Shown here: in pieces, positions 6,556 to 15,354 of the stretch
How positions within the stretch are numbered: the stretch's first letter is position 1
Layout of the letters: every line of letters begins with the position of its first letter
DNA from: an uncultured Chryseobacterium sp.
Lineage (GTDB): Bacteria > Bacteroidota > Bacteroidia > Flavobacteriales > Weeksellaceae
NCBI RefSeq assembly: GCF_913776365.1
Contig: NZ_CAJYMO010000310.1
Location: 1-43,275 of the forward strand
Direction of reading: 5' to 3'
Length of the DNA stretch: 43,275 nucleotides
The notes under the pieces: generated by a model
Told to the model about the DNA's origin: nothing
What the model saw: only the letters and a program-made list of their open reading frames with translations
Database searches by the model: none
Position numbers and translations under genes: made by a program

Positions 6556-8757
6556 TTATTTTTTCTTTCCTTTGGCAGGGGTTGCCTTCGGCATTTTTGT
6601 CTTGGTATCAGCAGGTGTATTTTCGTCTTTTACCAATTGTAATTCGTCGATCAGTCTTCTGGCACCGGCATATTTATCGATGGTCCAAAGTACGAAACGG
6701 ACGTCTACGTTGATGGTTTTCTGCCATTCCGGTTCAAACACGATATCGCCGCTCAGGGCTTCACTGTTTCCGTCGAATGCGATACCGATCAGGTTTCCGT
6801 CAGCATCAATTACCGGCGAACCTGAGTTCCCTCCTGTAATATCATTGTTGGAAAGGAAGTTTACCGGCATATATCCTTTGGCGTCGGCATACTGTCCGAA
6901 ATCTTTCAGGTTATAAAGGTCGATCACCCTTTGCGGAAGGTCGAACTCTTCGTCTCCTTTCTTGTATTTTCCTACAAGACCGGCCATATCGGTATAATAG
7001 TTATCGGTAACCCCGAAATAATTTCTGTCTTCTCTGATCGGAAGTTTATCCACAGTTCCGTATGTAAGCCTCATGGTAGAGTTGGCATCCGGATAGAATT
7101 TTTTCTCCGGCATCGCTTTCATCAGCCCGGCCAGGAACAGCCTGTTATTTTTTGCGAAATTATCATCAATTTTCACGAATCTTTCAGCAGAAGCTTTCTG
7201 GTCTGCTACCAGCGCATTGGCCATTTTCCATAACGGATCGGCATCCAGTTTCAGGATATCCGGGTTCAGCATGAAATTCGTTGCAGAAAGTTTGTTTGCA
7301 AAGATGGAAGAATAAGCGACATTGGAAAGGTTCTTCGAATCTAACCCCATAATGGTTTCAGAAGCTACGTCTTTATTTACTCTGGTCTGGTAAAGGTTAA
7401 CCATAGAATTCAGCATTTCTCCTTCCAGCTTGGTATTGATGTTTTCATAAGCTGTTTTCAGGGCGGCCTCCACTTTTGGCTTCATGGCAATCCTTCCTGC
7501 CATATCCTGCTTGGCATAGGCCTGAAGCACGCTTCCTACCTGTAATGCCAGTGTAAAGTATTTTGCATTTCTCGACAGCTGCGTCATGTACATCCTTTCT
7601 ACATTTCTGTCTGAGGTCTGTTTGTAATAGATGCCTATGTCTTCAAGCACCGTTTCATACTCCATAATGTTTGCCGGCTGTACTGCCCACGTCTTGAAAC
7701 GTTCTTCTATTTTCTGCTTGTCTGCAATAGTTCCGTTTTTGATTACGGCATCGATGGTACCCTGTCTGTTTTTCCAGTAATTGGCTACGGAAGCATATTG
7801 GGAAGCATAATTAAGCTGGGTCCCTTTATCTTTATCCATATACTTTTTCATCACGTCCATGGCCAGCTTGGAAGCTTCCACCCAGGCCGGATAATCTTTG
7901 TTCACCATCTGCTGGATCCCGTAAGAAGTCAGGTAACGGTTGGTTCTTCCCGGATATCCCAGGATCATGGAGAAATCACCGGGCTTCACTCCTTTCAGGG
8001 AAACCGGTAAGAAATGTTTAGGTTTTAGAGGAACGTTGGTCGGAGCAAATTCAGCAGGATTTCCTGCCGCATCGGCATAGACTCTGAAAACGGTGAAGTC
8101 AGCAGTATGTCTCGGCCATTCCCAGTTGTCTGTATCACCGCCGAATTTCCCCAGCGCGGAAGGCGGAGCGCCAACCAGACGGATATCTTTGTAATCCTGA
8201 TATACGAAATAATAGAATTCATTTCCATTGAAGAAATCCTTTACCACTACTGTATATTTTCCGTTTTCTGAATTTTCAGACTGGATGGCTTTGGTCTCTG
8301 CGTCGATCACTGCTTTTCTGTCTGCAGCGGACATATTATTATTCAGCTTCGAGTTGATTCTTTGGGTAGCATCATCCATTCTCACCAGGAATCGTACGTA
8401 CAGGTCCTTGGCATTGAATTCATCTTTCTGCTTCATGGCCCAGAAGCCATTTTTCAGATAATCTTTTTCCGGAGTGGAAGCGGCCGCTACAGCACCGTAC
8501 CCACAGTGGTGGTTGGTAAAAATAAGACCCTGGTTGGAAACAATTTCCCCGGTACAGAATCCGCCAAAGCTTACAATGGCATCTTTAAGGCTTGAATTGT
8601 TCACCGAATAAATTTCTTCAGGCGTAAGATGCAAACCTTCTTTTTGCATATCTACCCCATTCAGTCGCTTGACCAGCATTAACAGCCACATCCCTTCGTC
8701 TGCCCGCATCTGGACGAAACTTAAAAGGAACGTGAATAACAGAAGTATTCTTTTCAT
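6556..8757 (-). CDS. S46-family dipeptidyl-peptidase, DPP7-like
   Basis: A 733-aa periplasmic serine exopeptidase that removes dipeptides from peptide N-termini, central to peptide feeding in Bacteroidota. Signal peptide at about residues 1-19. The chymotrypsin-like triad is H84 (TNHHCGYG), D220 (RHTADF) and S645 (GGNSGSPV). The residue 18 after the catalytic Ser is G663 (FDGNSEA). In characterised enzymes Gly here goes with hydrophobic P1 preference (DPP7), Arg with Asp/Glu preference (DPP11), so DPP7 specificity is inferred. Length fits the family (about 700-720 aa). The Lys/Thr/Pro-rich tail after about 705 is an extra. Monocistronic, with its own terminator. Confidence 0.93.
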   Translation of the reverse strand: MKRILLLFTFLLSFVQMRADEGMWLLMLVKRLNGVDMQKEGLHLTPEEIYSVNNSSLKDAIVSFGGFCTGEIVSNQGLIFTNHHCGYGAVAAASTPEKDYLKNGFWAMKQKDEFNAKDLYVRFLVRMDDATQRINSKLNNNMSAADRKAVIDAETKAIQSENSENGKYTVVVKDFFNGNEFYYFVYQDYKDIRLVGAPPSALGKFGGDTDNWEWPRHTADFTVFRVYADAAGNPAEFAPTNVPLKPKHFLPVSLKGVKPGDFSMILGYPGRTNRYLTSYGIQQMVNKDYPAWVEASKLAMDVMKKYMDKDKGTQLNYASQYASVANYWKNRQGTIDAVIKNGTIADKQKIEERFKTWAVQPANIMEYETVLEDIGIYYKQTSDRNVERMYMTQLSRNAKYFTLALQVGSVLQAYAKQDMAGRIAMKPKVEAALKTAYENINTKLEGEMLNSMVNLYQTRVNKDVASETIMGLDSKNLSNVAYSSIFANKLSATNFMLNPDILKLDADPLWKMANALVADQKASAERFVKIDDNFAKNNRLFLAGLMKAMPEKKFYPDANSTMRLTYGTVDKLPIREDRNYFGVTDNYYTDMAGLVGKYKKGDEEFDLPQRVIDLYNLKDFGQYADAKGYMPVNFLSNNDITGGNSGSPVIDADGNLIGIAFDGNSEALSGDIVFEPEWQKTINVDVRFVLWTIDKYAGARRLIDELQLVKDENTPADTKTKMPKATPAKGKKK

Positions 8758-8843
8758 TTTATAAAATAATTTTTGTGTCGCTAATTTACTACTTTTTTAT
8801 GGTTTCACGCCCGTGAAGGCATGAAAATGGTTGTGAGAAGGTT

Positions 8844-9278
8844 ATGAAAAAAATGATCTTGCGTATTTTAACCCTTTCATATGCAGGCCTTATCATAAGC
8901 TGTAATTCTTTGCCGTCCCGGAATCCGCAGCTGCAGCGGGAATGGATGCTTGTTGCCTTCAGCTCCTATTCCAAACAGGAACTGATCTCCGACGGAGCAA
9001 AAATCGATCTTACGGCACCGGTACAGAACGGTGAGATCCGCGGCGGGGCATTTATGGGCTGCAATAGAATGTTTTTCAGTTCTATGTTTAAAAAAAACGG
9101 CACCCTGAAAATCTCCGGCCTGAGTTCAACCATGATGGCATGCCCTGACATGAAGCTGGAAGATGATTTCGCAAAGGGCTTCAGAAATATGACGCGTTAT
9201 AAAATCGACGGACATTTCCTGATTCTGGATGATAAACAGGGAAATACCATGAAGTTTATCGCCTCAGACTGGGATTGA
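8844..9278 (+). CDS. META/HslJ-domain lipoprotein
   Basis: 144 aa. A type II signal with lipobox GLIISC places the lipidated Cys at residue 20. The META fold follows: start of domain QREWMLVAFSS, then GGAFMGCNRMFFSS and STMMACPDMKLEDDF, the two Cys-containing motifs typical of HslJ/META proteins, and a C-terminal strand FLILDDKQGNTMKFIA. META proteins are small envelope proteins (E. coli HslJ is heat-inducible and linked to novobiocin resistance); the exact role is unknown. Transcribed divergently from the S46 peptidase across an 86-bp gap. Confidence 0.88.
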   Translation: MKKMILRILTLSYAGLIISCNSLPSRNPQLQREWMLVAFSSYSKQELISDGAKIDLTAPVQNGEIRGGAFMGCNRMFFSSMFKKNGTLKISGLSSTMMACPDMKLEDDFAKGFRNMTRYKIDGHFLILDDKQGNTMKFIASDWD

Positions 9279-9314
9279 TTCCGAAACCAGATTGTAGGCA
9301 GAACAAGGAAATAA

Positions 9315-9365
9315 CCTGTAAAAGGGACCCGAGTCGTAATTTATGCTGACATCCGCTTTTACAGG
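9315..9365. repeat. 10-bp perfect inverted repeat downstream of META gene
   Basis: CCTGTAAAAG (9315-9324) pairs exactly with CTTTTACAGG (9356-9365) across 31 nt. It sits between the META stop codon and a terminator. It could be a 3'-UTR structure or small RNA. No coding potential seen. Confidence 0.4.
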
Positions 9366-9404
9366 CAATACAAAATGAAGTACAGGCTACCAGTATCCTG
9401 AAAT

Positions 9405-9434
9405 AAAAAAGTCCGCTTTTAAAGCTGACTTTTT
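9405..9434. terminator. Bidirectional terminator
   Basis: AAAAAAGTC (9405-9413) and GACTTTTT (9427-9434), with inner GCTTT/AAAGC pairing, form a stem with A/T tracts on both sides. It serves the META gene (plus) and the secreted-protein cluster (minus). Confidence 0.8.
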
Positions 9435-9454
9435 ATTAAAACAGGTAATTATGG

Positions 9455-9871
9455 TCAATTCCTGGGAATCGTTTTCCTGATTTCCCGTATGCTGAGATTG
9501 GGCGTACTCTTCAGGCGTCCTGTTCTTGCCGGATCTCCGGATGAAACTGCCGTTTTGGACGGTCTGTTGCCGGGCACTGCGGCCATGATCTCTTCAAAGC
9601 CGGCTGTAGCCGGAAGCAGTTTCCCGCTGTTGCTTTTGGGAGGTTCCTGTTTGGCAGCAGGCTTCCCGGTGTCCAGCCCCTGCTCGGAAACCAGTACGGT
9701 TGCAGAAGGCTTCTGAGCCGTCCTCTCCTTTGCTTCCTTCATCATTTGTGCTTCGAATGCTTTTGATTCTTTATAATAGGCCGCTTCCTGAACTTCAGGA
9801 TTTTTTTTATCCTGCTGAGCGCAGAGCTGCATGCTGATCGCTGAAAAAGCAATAATGTATAATGATTTCAT
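9455..9871 (-). CDS. Small secreted protein, 138 aa
   Basis: Signal peptide at residues 1-18 (ends LCAQ). The mature part has a charged helical segment (about 22-52, Lys/Glu/Ala-rich) followed by a Pro/Ser/Lys-rich, probably disordered region. The tail ends SIREIRKTIPRN. No known domain recognised. It is the third and last gene of a leftward cluster, 6 bp after the 842-aa repeat protein, and probably travels with it (for example as an accessory surface protein). Terminated by the hairpin at 9405-9434. Confidence 0.7.
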   Translation of the reverse strand: MKSLYIIAFSAISMQLCAQQDKKNPEVQEAAYYKESKAFEAQMMKEAKERTAQKPSATVLVSEQGLDTGKPAAKQEPPKSNSGKLLPATAGFEEIMAAVPGNRPSKTAVSSGDPARTGRLKSTPNLSIREIRKTIPRN

Positions 9872-9877
9872 GATTTA

Positions 9878-12406
9878 TTATTTAATGTTTACCAATACGT
9901 TAATTTTTCCGGTTCCGTTTTGATCGTAATCTTCAAGTGCCTTTCCGATGACCTGCCCGATTTTCACTTTTTTCAGATTGGCTTTCATTCCCACTCCGGT
10001 TTTTGAAGAGGTAACCAGAAGGTCTCCCCGTTTTATTTTACCGCCTTCCAGGCATACTTTTGTAGGGATTACTCCGATAACACCCATCGGAACTTTATCT
10101 GAGATGCTGGTATCAATATGTTCTTCCGTCAGCAGGACGCCGGGTTTTGTAGCGTATACGCCTGCCACAAGAGTGGAATATGCGCCTGACGATTTCTCAA
10201 CTGCCCGGTCTTTGGTGGTTGAAATGACAAGTATGTCACCCGGTTCATATGCCGAAATATTCCCTTCCACATCAAAGGCTTCCGCAATATCGGCACCGCT
10301 GTTCTGGGTGCCCCCATTGAAGAATGCTTTTCCTTCGCTGTTGATCCTGGCAACATTTACGGGAGAAGCAGTAGAATTCCCCGCTTTGAATACCGCAAGG
10401 GCACCGGTTCCTGTAGATTCCACCGTTAGGGTAGGATTGCTGTTAGAGGCATTGTAATTGCTGAATTTTGCGGCATGGCCGGTTCCATAATCGGGAATCC
10501 AGGCATAAATTGCACTTCCTGAACCGTCGGCCGTGGCTTCTATTGCGGTTCCGTCATTGGCTGCATTGGCAGTAATCCCGTTGCCGTGGCCTTCGGAAAG
10601 CGCAAAGATTGCAGGCCCGTTTCCACTGGCATTGGAAGCATAGAACAGTCCGCCGTAGCCTCCCAGTCCTGCAGACTCTCCGTAAATACCCGCTGTTCCG
10701 AAATCGGCAAACTGTGAGTTTACCTTACCGTGCAGTGCTGCAGACGTTCCGTTGGCATTATCTACAAAGAAATCCCCGGCCATCCCGTTGGCTACCGTTT
10801 TGGCAGACAGTACCGTTTTGGCATTGGAAGCATTGAAATTCTGGAAATCGGCGGCCTGGCCTGAAGCCGTGGACGGCACCCATCCGTAAATGGCTTTTCC
10901 CGTTCCGTTCACATTGGCTTCAATGGCATTTCCGGCATTGGAGGCATTGGCCATAATGGCTTTTCCATGACCGTTGTTAACCACCATCAGGGTATTTCCC
11001 TGGCCGGTAGCACTGGAAGAATGGAAAGTTCCGGCTGTTCCTCCGGGACCTGCCGATTCTGCAAAGACGGCACTGGACCCGAAATTGGCAAATACCGTAT
11101 TGGTCTTCGCCCGGATGGCAGGCGCTACGGTATCCGAATGCGTAGATTCCGCATAAAGCCCCGCCCCGGCCCCGGGAACTCCTGTATCGCCTAAGGAATT
11201 GGTAGAGGCTTCCAGTGTATTTTTATCATTGGCCATATTGGTATTTTCAAATCTTCCGGCCCGGCCTTTACTTCCACTGATTCCCACCTGGCCCAATACG
11301 CCCGCACCGGTACCTGAAGTATTGCCGGCAACAAATCCCCGGATCCCATATCCGCCGCCGTCATTACGGCCTACGATAGCACCGGCAATGTCACTGGTGT
11401 TCCGGCCTACGATGGCTTCCCCTTCCCCATTATTATCTCCGACGATCCCTGCTGAAACCGGACTGCTGGTAGCTCCGTGTACGGCGTATCCCGCTCCTGT
11501 AGAGCTGTACACCCCTTTTCCGGTACCGGTTGTACTGGCATATACTACATTTCCGTTGCCGACAGTATTGGCATTGAAAACATTATTGTTGTTGGAAGCA
11601 TTAAAAATCCCTACATTGGCTGCAATTCCGGACCCGGAAGTGGCATTAAGACCGGTTCCGGAGGTACTGTTGGCGTAGATTCCGTATCCGGCACCTGAAG
11701 CATTTCCGTAAACCCCGACTCCTGTAGGTGCTGATCCGTATATTCCCCATCCGCTACCGTCATGGCTTCCCCAGGTACCTATTCCCTGCGATGCGGTTCC
11801 TGAATTCACTCCTTTTACCCCCACGGAAAAACCTCCCGGTGCAAGATGGTTCACTACTCCTTTTATAGAGGTTATATTGGAAGTCGTCGTCGTATTGATT
11901 CCCTCGATAGAGGCTCCGTCACCGTCATTGGTAATCGAAAAGAGATTGCCTGCATTGGTAAAAGTATTGATGAACGGAATGGCAAAACTTCCGGCAGAAA
12001 CGGTACCGGCCGATTTGGCAAACAGGGCGTAAGGCACACTCAGCAGCTGGCTCGTTCCGGTAATGCTATAGTTGGTGCCACCTGTAGGATCGGTTTCCGT
12101 TTTCATATAATAGCTTCCTGACGGCCAGTTAATGGTATTGAATGCACCGGCAAGTACGGTCCCCGTCCCGATTTCCATAGTAACCAGCCCATTGGCATTG
12201 GTAGTTCCGGTAAGCCTCTCGGAAAACACAGCAGTTCCCGAGGGAGACCCCTGTAAGATGCTTATTTTAACCCCGATGTTCTGATTGGCAAGAATCTGAC
12301 CCGAAGAATTCCTGATAATGGCCTGATAGCTCATTTTTTCAGGTGCCTGTGCAAAGGCGAACTGGGTGCCCAACAGCAACCCTATGGCGATAATCATTTT
12401 TTTCAT
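9878..12406 (-). CDS. Large secreted Gly/Ser/Asn-rich repeat protein, 842 aa
   Basis: Signal peptide at 1-19 (ends AFAQ). A conserved Bacteroidota N-terminal domain covers about 20-135 (MSYQAIIRNSSGQIL to SVPYALFAKSA). Then come about 550 residues of short G-x-G-rich repeats (for example GIYGSA, GVYGNA, AIYGWV), probably a beta-helix. Within it, long approximate tandem units can be seen (…FANFGSSAVFAESAG and …FADFGTAGIYGESAG; AIYGWVP and AIYAWIP). The C-terminal domain (about 700-842) resembles the cap of phage-tail and surface repeat proteins, with a segment starting EAFDVEGNISAYEPGDILVI. No T9SS sorting domain on this protein; its upstream neighbour carries one. Function not known; cell-surface adhesion or structure is a guess. 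Confidence 0.85.
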   Translation of the reverse strand: MKKMIIAIGLLLGTQFAFAQAPEKMSYQAIIRNSSGQILANQNIGVKISILQGSPSGTAVFSERLTGTTNANGLVTMEIGTGTVLAGAFNTINWPSGSYYMKTETDPTGGTNYSITGTSQLLSVPYALFAKSAGTVSAGSFAIPFINTFTNAGNLFSITNDGDGASIEGINTTTTSNITSIKGVVNHLAPGGFSVGVKGVNSGTASQGIGTWGSHDGSGWGIYGSAPTGVGVYGNASGAGYGIYANSTSGTGLNATSGSGIAANVGIFNASNNNNVFNANTVGNGNVVYASTTGTGKGVYSSTGAGYAVHGATSSPVSAGIVGDNNGEGEAIVGRNTSDIAGAIVGRNDGGGYGIRGFVAGNTSGTGAGVLGQVGISGSKGRAGRFENTNMANDKNTLEASTNSLGDTGVPGAGAGLYAESTHSDTVAPAIRAKTNTVFANFGSSAVFAESAGPGGTAGTFHSSSATGQGNTLMVVNNGHGKAIMANASNAGNAIEANVNGTGKAIYGWVPSTASGQAADFQNFNASNAKTVLSAKTVANGMAGDFFVDNANGTSAALHGKVNSQFADFGTAGIYGESAGLGGYGGLFYASNASGNGPAIFALSEGHGNGITANAANDGTAIEATADGSGSAIYAWIPDYGTGHAAKFSNYNASNSNPTLTVESTGTGALAVFKAGNSTASPVNVARINSEGKAFFNGGTQNSGADIAEAFDVEGNISAYEPGDILVISTTKDRAVEKSSGAYSTLVAGVYATKPGVLLTEEHIDTSISDKVPMGVIGVIPTKVCLEGGKIKRGDLLVTSSKTGVGMKANLKKVKIGQVIGKALEDYDQNGTGKINVLVNIK

Positions 12407-12411
12407 GGCAC

Positions 12412-12903
12412 TTATTTTTTGATGATTTTGAATGTTTTTAGATTTCTGCCTTCCTGATTGATCCTGATGATATACATAGCGGAGGGAAGAGAAGAGAAAT
12501 TGAGCTCAGATTTGGACTGACTGATTTTACCGGACATGACCTGTTTGCCCTGGGCATCGAAGAGCTGGTAATCTGAACCATCAAAACGATGGCTGTTGAA
12601 ATCCAGATACAGGTAATCTTTTACGGGGTTCGGATACAGTACGATTCCTGCTCCGTTTTCTTTGGGGACTGAAACCTCGCCGGCGGCAAGGACAGTGGTG
12701 ATTTCATAGGCCTGCTGTACGCCTTCGGAGATTTCCGTGTTGTTGCCTTTGGCAAAGTAAGCGGCCTGACCGATGCTGTAGGAAACAGAGCCGCCGCCAC
12801 CCGATGCATTGGCACCCGTGACCAGAAAAGCGGTCTGTGCCTTCAGCAGCACGGCGGGGACAAAAAACAACAGAGAAAAACATGAAATAGATGTTCTTTT
12901 CAT
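12412..12903 (-). CDS. Small T9SS-sorted surface protein
   Basis: 163 aa from the ATG at 12903 (a TTG six bases upstream is less likely). Signal peptide ends at about LLKAQ. The short mature region (ANASGGGGSVSYSIGQAAYF, then EISEGVQQAYEI) is a common Bacteroidota module. The C-terminal 75 residues form a type A T9SS sorting domain: VLYPNPVKDYLYLDF, YQLFDAQGKQVMSG and MYIIRINQEGRNLKTFKIIKK. T9SS exports such proteins and attaches them to the cell surface. First gene of the cluster with the 842-aa protein 5 bp downstream. Confidence 0.88.
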   Translation of the reverse strand: MKRTSISCFSLLFFVPAVLLKAQTAFLVTGANASGGGGSVSYSIGQAAYFAKGNNTEISEGVQQAYEITTVLAAGEVSVPKENGAGIVLYPNPVKDYLYLDFNSHRFDGSDYQLFDAQGKQVMSGKISQSKSELNFSSLPSAMYIIRINQEGRNLKTFKIIKK

Positions 12904-12938
12904 ATACAATGATTTTGCGATTGGTATTATTTGGTGTG

Positions 12939-12958
12939 CTTAAAAGAGATCTTTTAAG
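12939..12958. promoter_or_regulatory. Inverted repeat upstream of the T9SS surface-protein cluster
   Basis: CTTAAAAG (12939-12946), spacer AGAT, CTTTTAAG (12951-12958); perfect 8-bp arms about 36 bp before the first gene. It looks like an operator. LytTR proteins normally bind spaced direct repeats, so this need not be a site for the adjacent regulator. Confidence 0.35.
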
Positions 12959-13172
12959 TATATAAATTTACCTATATATTATAAGTATTATACTAAAAAT
13001 AGATAAACGACGTTATTAATCGACGAATAACAATCTTGAACTAAAATATATTAAAAATTAATGCATTATGATTGAATATTATTCACCCTGTATTTTATTT
13101 ATCATTGCATACGGACTTTTAAGCTGAACATATTTCCCTTTGGTATTTTTTAAAATTCAGAAAATAACAGGA

Positions 13173-13880
13173 TTACGGAACGAAAAAATCCAGATTGTTT
13201 TTGTATGCCCGGCCGATGGGCAACCTGATCTGGCGCACCAGTTCCACTTCATTTGTATTTTTCACACGGATCAGGTGCCTGGGAACAGCAAAGCTCCTGT
13301 GAATCCGTACAAAGGATCTGAAATCTTTTTTCTGAAGCATGCTTCCGATAGAATCCAGGATGCAGTATTTCTTTTCCGAAGTGATGACAAGCGTGTAATC
13401 TTTTAATGCCTCCAGGTAGACAATGTCACTGATCTTGATCTGACTTATGACTCCGCCTTCTTTGATTCTGATGACATTTTTACCGGTCAGGGCATCAAAA
13501 TTTTCCGACTTTTCCTTCATTTCTAAGAAATCGGAAACCCGTTGCATTGCAAGACCCAACCGTTCTGCTCTTAAGGGTTTAATAAGAAAATCGGAAGTGT
13601 TTGCCTCAAAGGCATCAATGGCATATTCCGGCCTGCTGCTCATAAAAATACAGGCGGGAATATGACGGGTGATTTTCCGGAACTCCATACCGTTCATTCC
13701 GGGCAGGTCCATATCCATAATAACAAGGTCGATCTGCGTATCCAGATGCAGAACTGCTTCCTCTGCGGAACCAAAAGAACCGATAACCGTCACCGTACCG
13801 TATTGCTTCAGGTGCTGATGCAGAACCAGCCGGTCCAGTTCTTCTGCCTCGATAATCATACATCGTATAGAGTTAATCAT
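13173..13880 (-). CDS. LytTR-family response regulator
   Basis: 235 aa starting at the ATG at 13880 (MINSIRCMIIEAEE). An upstream extension to 13958 is open but lacks a sensible start. Receiver domain about 1-120: phosphoacceptor D56 (VIMDMDLPGMNG), switch Ser (FMSSRPEY) and Lys in FLIKPLRAE. LytTR DNA-binding domain about 135-235 (DIVYLEALKDYTLVIT, FVRIHRSFAVPRHLI and LPIGRAYKNNL). No histidine kinase is adjacent. It lies directly upstream of, and in the same direction as, the T9SS surface cluster, so control of that cluster is a reasonable inference only. Confidence 0.9.
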   Translation of the reverse strand: MINSIRCMIIEAEELDRLVLHQHLKQYGTVTVIGSFGSAEEAVLHLDTQIDLVIMDMDLPGMNGMEFRKITRHIPACIFMSSRPEYAIDAFEANTSDFLIKPLRAERLGLAMQRVSDFLEMKEKSENFDALTGKNVIRIKEGGVISQIKISDIVYLEALKDYTLVITSEKKYCILDSIGSMLQKKDFRSFVRIHRSFAVPRHLIRVKNTNEVELVRQIRLPIGRAYKNNLDFFVP

Positions 13881-14051
13881 GATTACTACAGTTTTTACGT
13901 AAACTAAATTTACGGCTAAATTTGCTGAATATATAAGATTATGGTACAGAAAATGCAAAGTCCTGAGGCTTTACATAGCATATCCTGAAACTTTACAGGT
14001 ATGTGTTGTGATTCTGCGTGGTATGGCCTGGCCTGATCCTGCAAAATTCAG

Positions 14052-14082
14052 TTTGGTTTTCTTCATGAAAAATGCTATCTTG
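14052..14082 (+). promoter_or_regulatory. Promoter of hflX (Bacteroidota type)
   Basis: TTTG at 14052-14055, 20-bp spacer, TATCTTG at 14076-14082, 27 bp before the hflX ATG. Close to the TTTG/TAnnTTTG consensus. Confidence 0.5.
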
Positions 14083-14109
14083 TAAATCTCACAATTTAGA
14101 CAGAACCCA

Positions 14110-15354
14110 ATGTTAGAAAAGAAAGAACATCAATACGAGAAAGCTGTTTTGGTAGGTGTTATTACCCAACATCAGGATGAGGAAAAACTGATCGAATATA
14201 TGGATGAACTGGAGTTTCTTGCTTTTACCGCAGGAGCTACCGTAGACAGAAGATTTACCCAGAAACTTACCCAGCCGGATTCCAAAACATTCATAGGAAG
14301 CGGAAAAGCCCAGGAAATAAAAGAATACGTAAAGGAAAACGAAATAGGAACGGTGATTTTCGATGACGAGCTGTCGCCTTCCCAGCTGAAAAATCTGGAG
14401 CGCGAAATAGAAGCAAAAATACTGGACCGTACCAACCTGATCCTGGATATCTTTGCCCAAAGGGCCCAGACCTCGTATGCCAGAACCCAGGTGGAACTTG
14501 CCCAATACCAATACTTATTACCAAGGCTGACCCGGATGTGGACCCACCTTGAGCGCCAGAAAGGGGGAATCGGGATGAGAGGTCCCGGTGAAACGGAAAT
14601 TGAAACCGACAGAAGGATCATCCGCGACAGGATTTCCCTCCTGAAAGAAAAACTGAAAACCATTGATAAGCAAATGGCTACCCAGCGGAACAACAGGGGA
14701 AAAGTGGTGCGCGCCGCTTTGGTAGGGTATACCAATGTCGGGAAATCAACCCTGATGAATTCCCTGTCCAAATCTGAAGTATTTGCCGAAAACAAGCTTT
14801 TTGCCACCCTCGATACCACAGTACGCAAAGTAGTGATCGGAAACCTGCCTTTCCTGCTCACGGATACGGTTGGATTCATCCGTAAGCTGCCGACCCAGCT
14901 GGTAGAATCTTTTAAATCCACCCTGGACGAGGTAAGGGAAGCTGACCTGCTGATTCACGTAGTGGATATCTCCCACGAAAGCTTTGAGGACCATATTGAT
15001 TCCGTAAACCAGATCCTTATGGAAATCAATGCCCACCAGAAGCCGATGATTATGGTATTCAACAAGATCGACGACTTCAGCTATGATAAAAAAGACGAGG
15101 ACGACCTTACCCCGGCCACCCGTAAAAATATTTCACTGGAAGAATGGAAGAATACCTGGATGGCTAAATCCAAATATCCTACGGTTTTCATTTCAGCATT
15201 AACCAAAGAAAACTTCCCGGAGATGAAGAAAATGATCTATGAAGAAGTCATGAAAATCCATATCTCAAGATTTCCGTACAATGATTTCCTTTTCGAGTAT
15301 TTTGATAATGACGAACGGGATGAAGAGCATGAAGAACACCACAAAAACGAATGA
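14110..15354 (+). CDS. hflX: GTPase HflX
   Basis: A 414-aa ribosome-associated GTPase that splits stalled or heat-damaged 70S ribosomes. The N-terminal HflX domain (about 15-190) includes TFIGSGKAQEIKEYV and the Gly-rich GGIGMRGPGETEIETDRR. The G domain has G1 GYTNVGKST (206-214), G3 DTVGF and G4 NKID. Highly acidic C-terminus (EDEEHEEHHKNE-like). Normal family length. The stop overlaps the next gene's ATG (ATGA), so DUF4919 is co-transcribed. Confidence 0.96.
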   Translation: MLEKKEHQYEKAVLVGVITQHQDEEKLIEYMDELEFLAFTAGATVDRRFTQKLTQPDSKTFIGSGKAQEIKEYVKENEIGTVIFDDELSPSQLKNLEREIEAKILDRTNLILDIFAQRAQTSYARTQVELAQYQYLLPRLTRMWTHLERQKGGIGMRGPGETEIETDRRIIRDRISLLKEKLKTIDKQMATQRNNRGKVVRAALVGYTNVGKSTLMNSLSKSEVFAENKLFATLDTTVRKVVIGNLPFLLTDTVGFIRKLPTQLVESFKSTLDEVREADLLIHVVDISHESFEDHIDSVNQILMEINAHQKPMIMVFNKIDDFSYDKKDEDDLTPATRKNISLEEWKNTWMAKSKYPTVFISALTKENFPEMKKMIYEEVMKIHISRFPYNDFLFEYFDNDERDEEHEEHHKNE

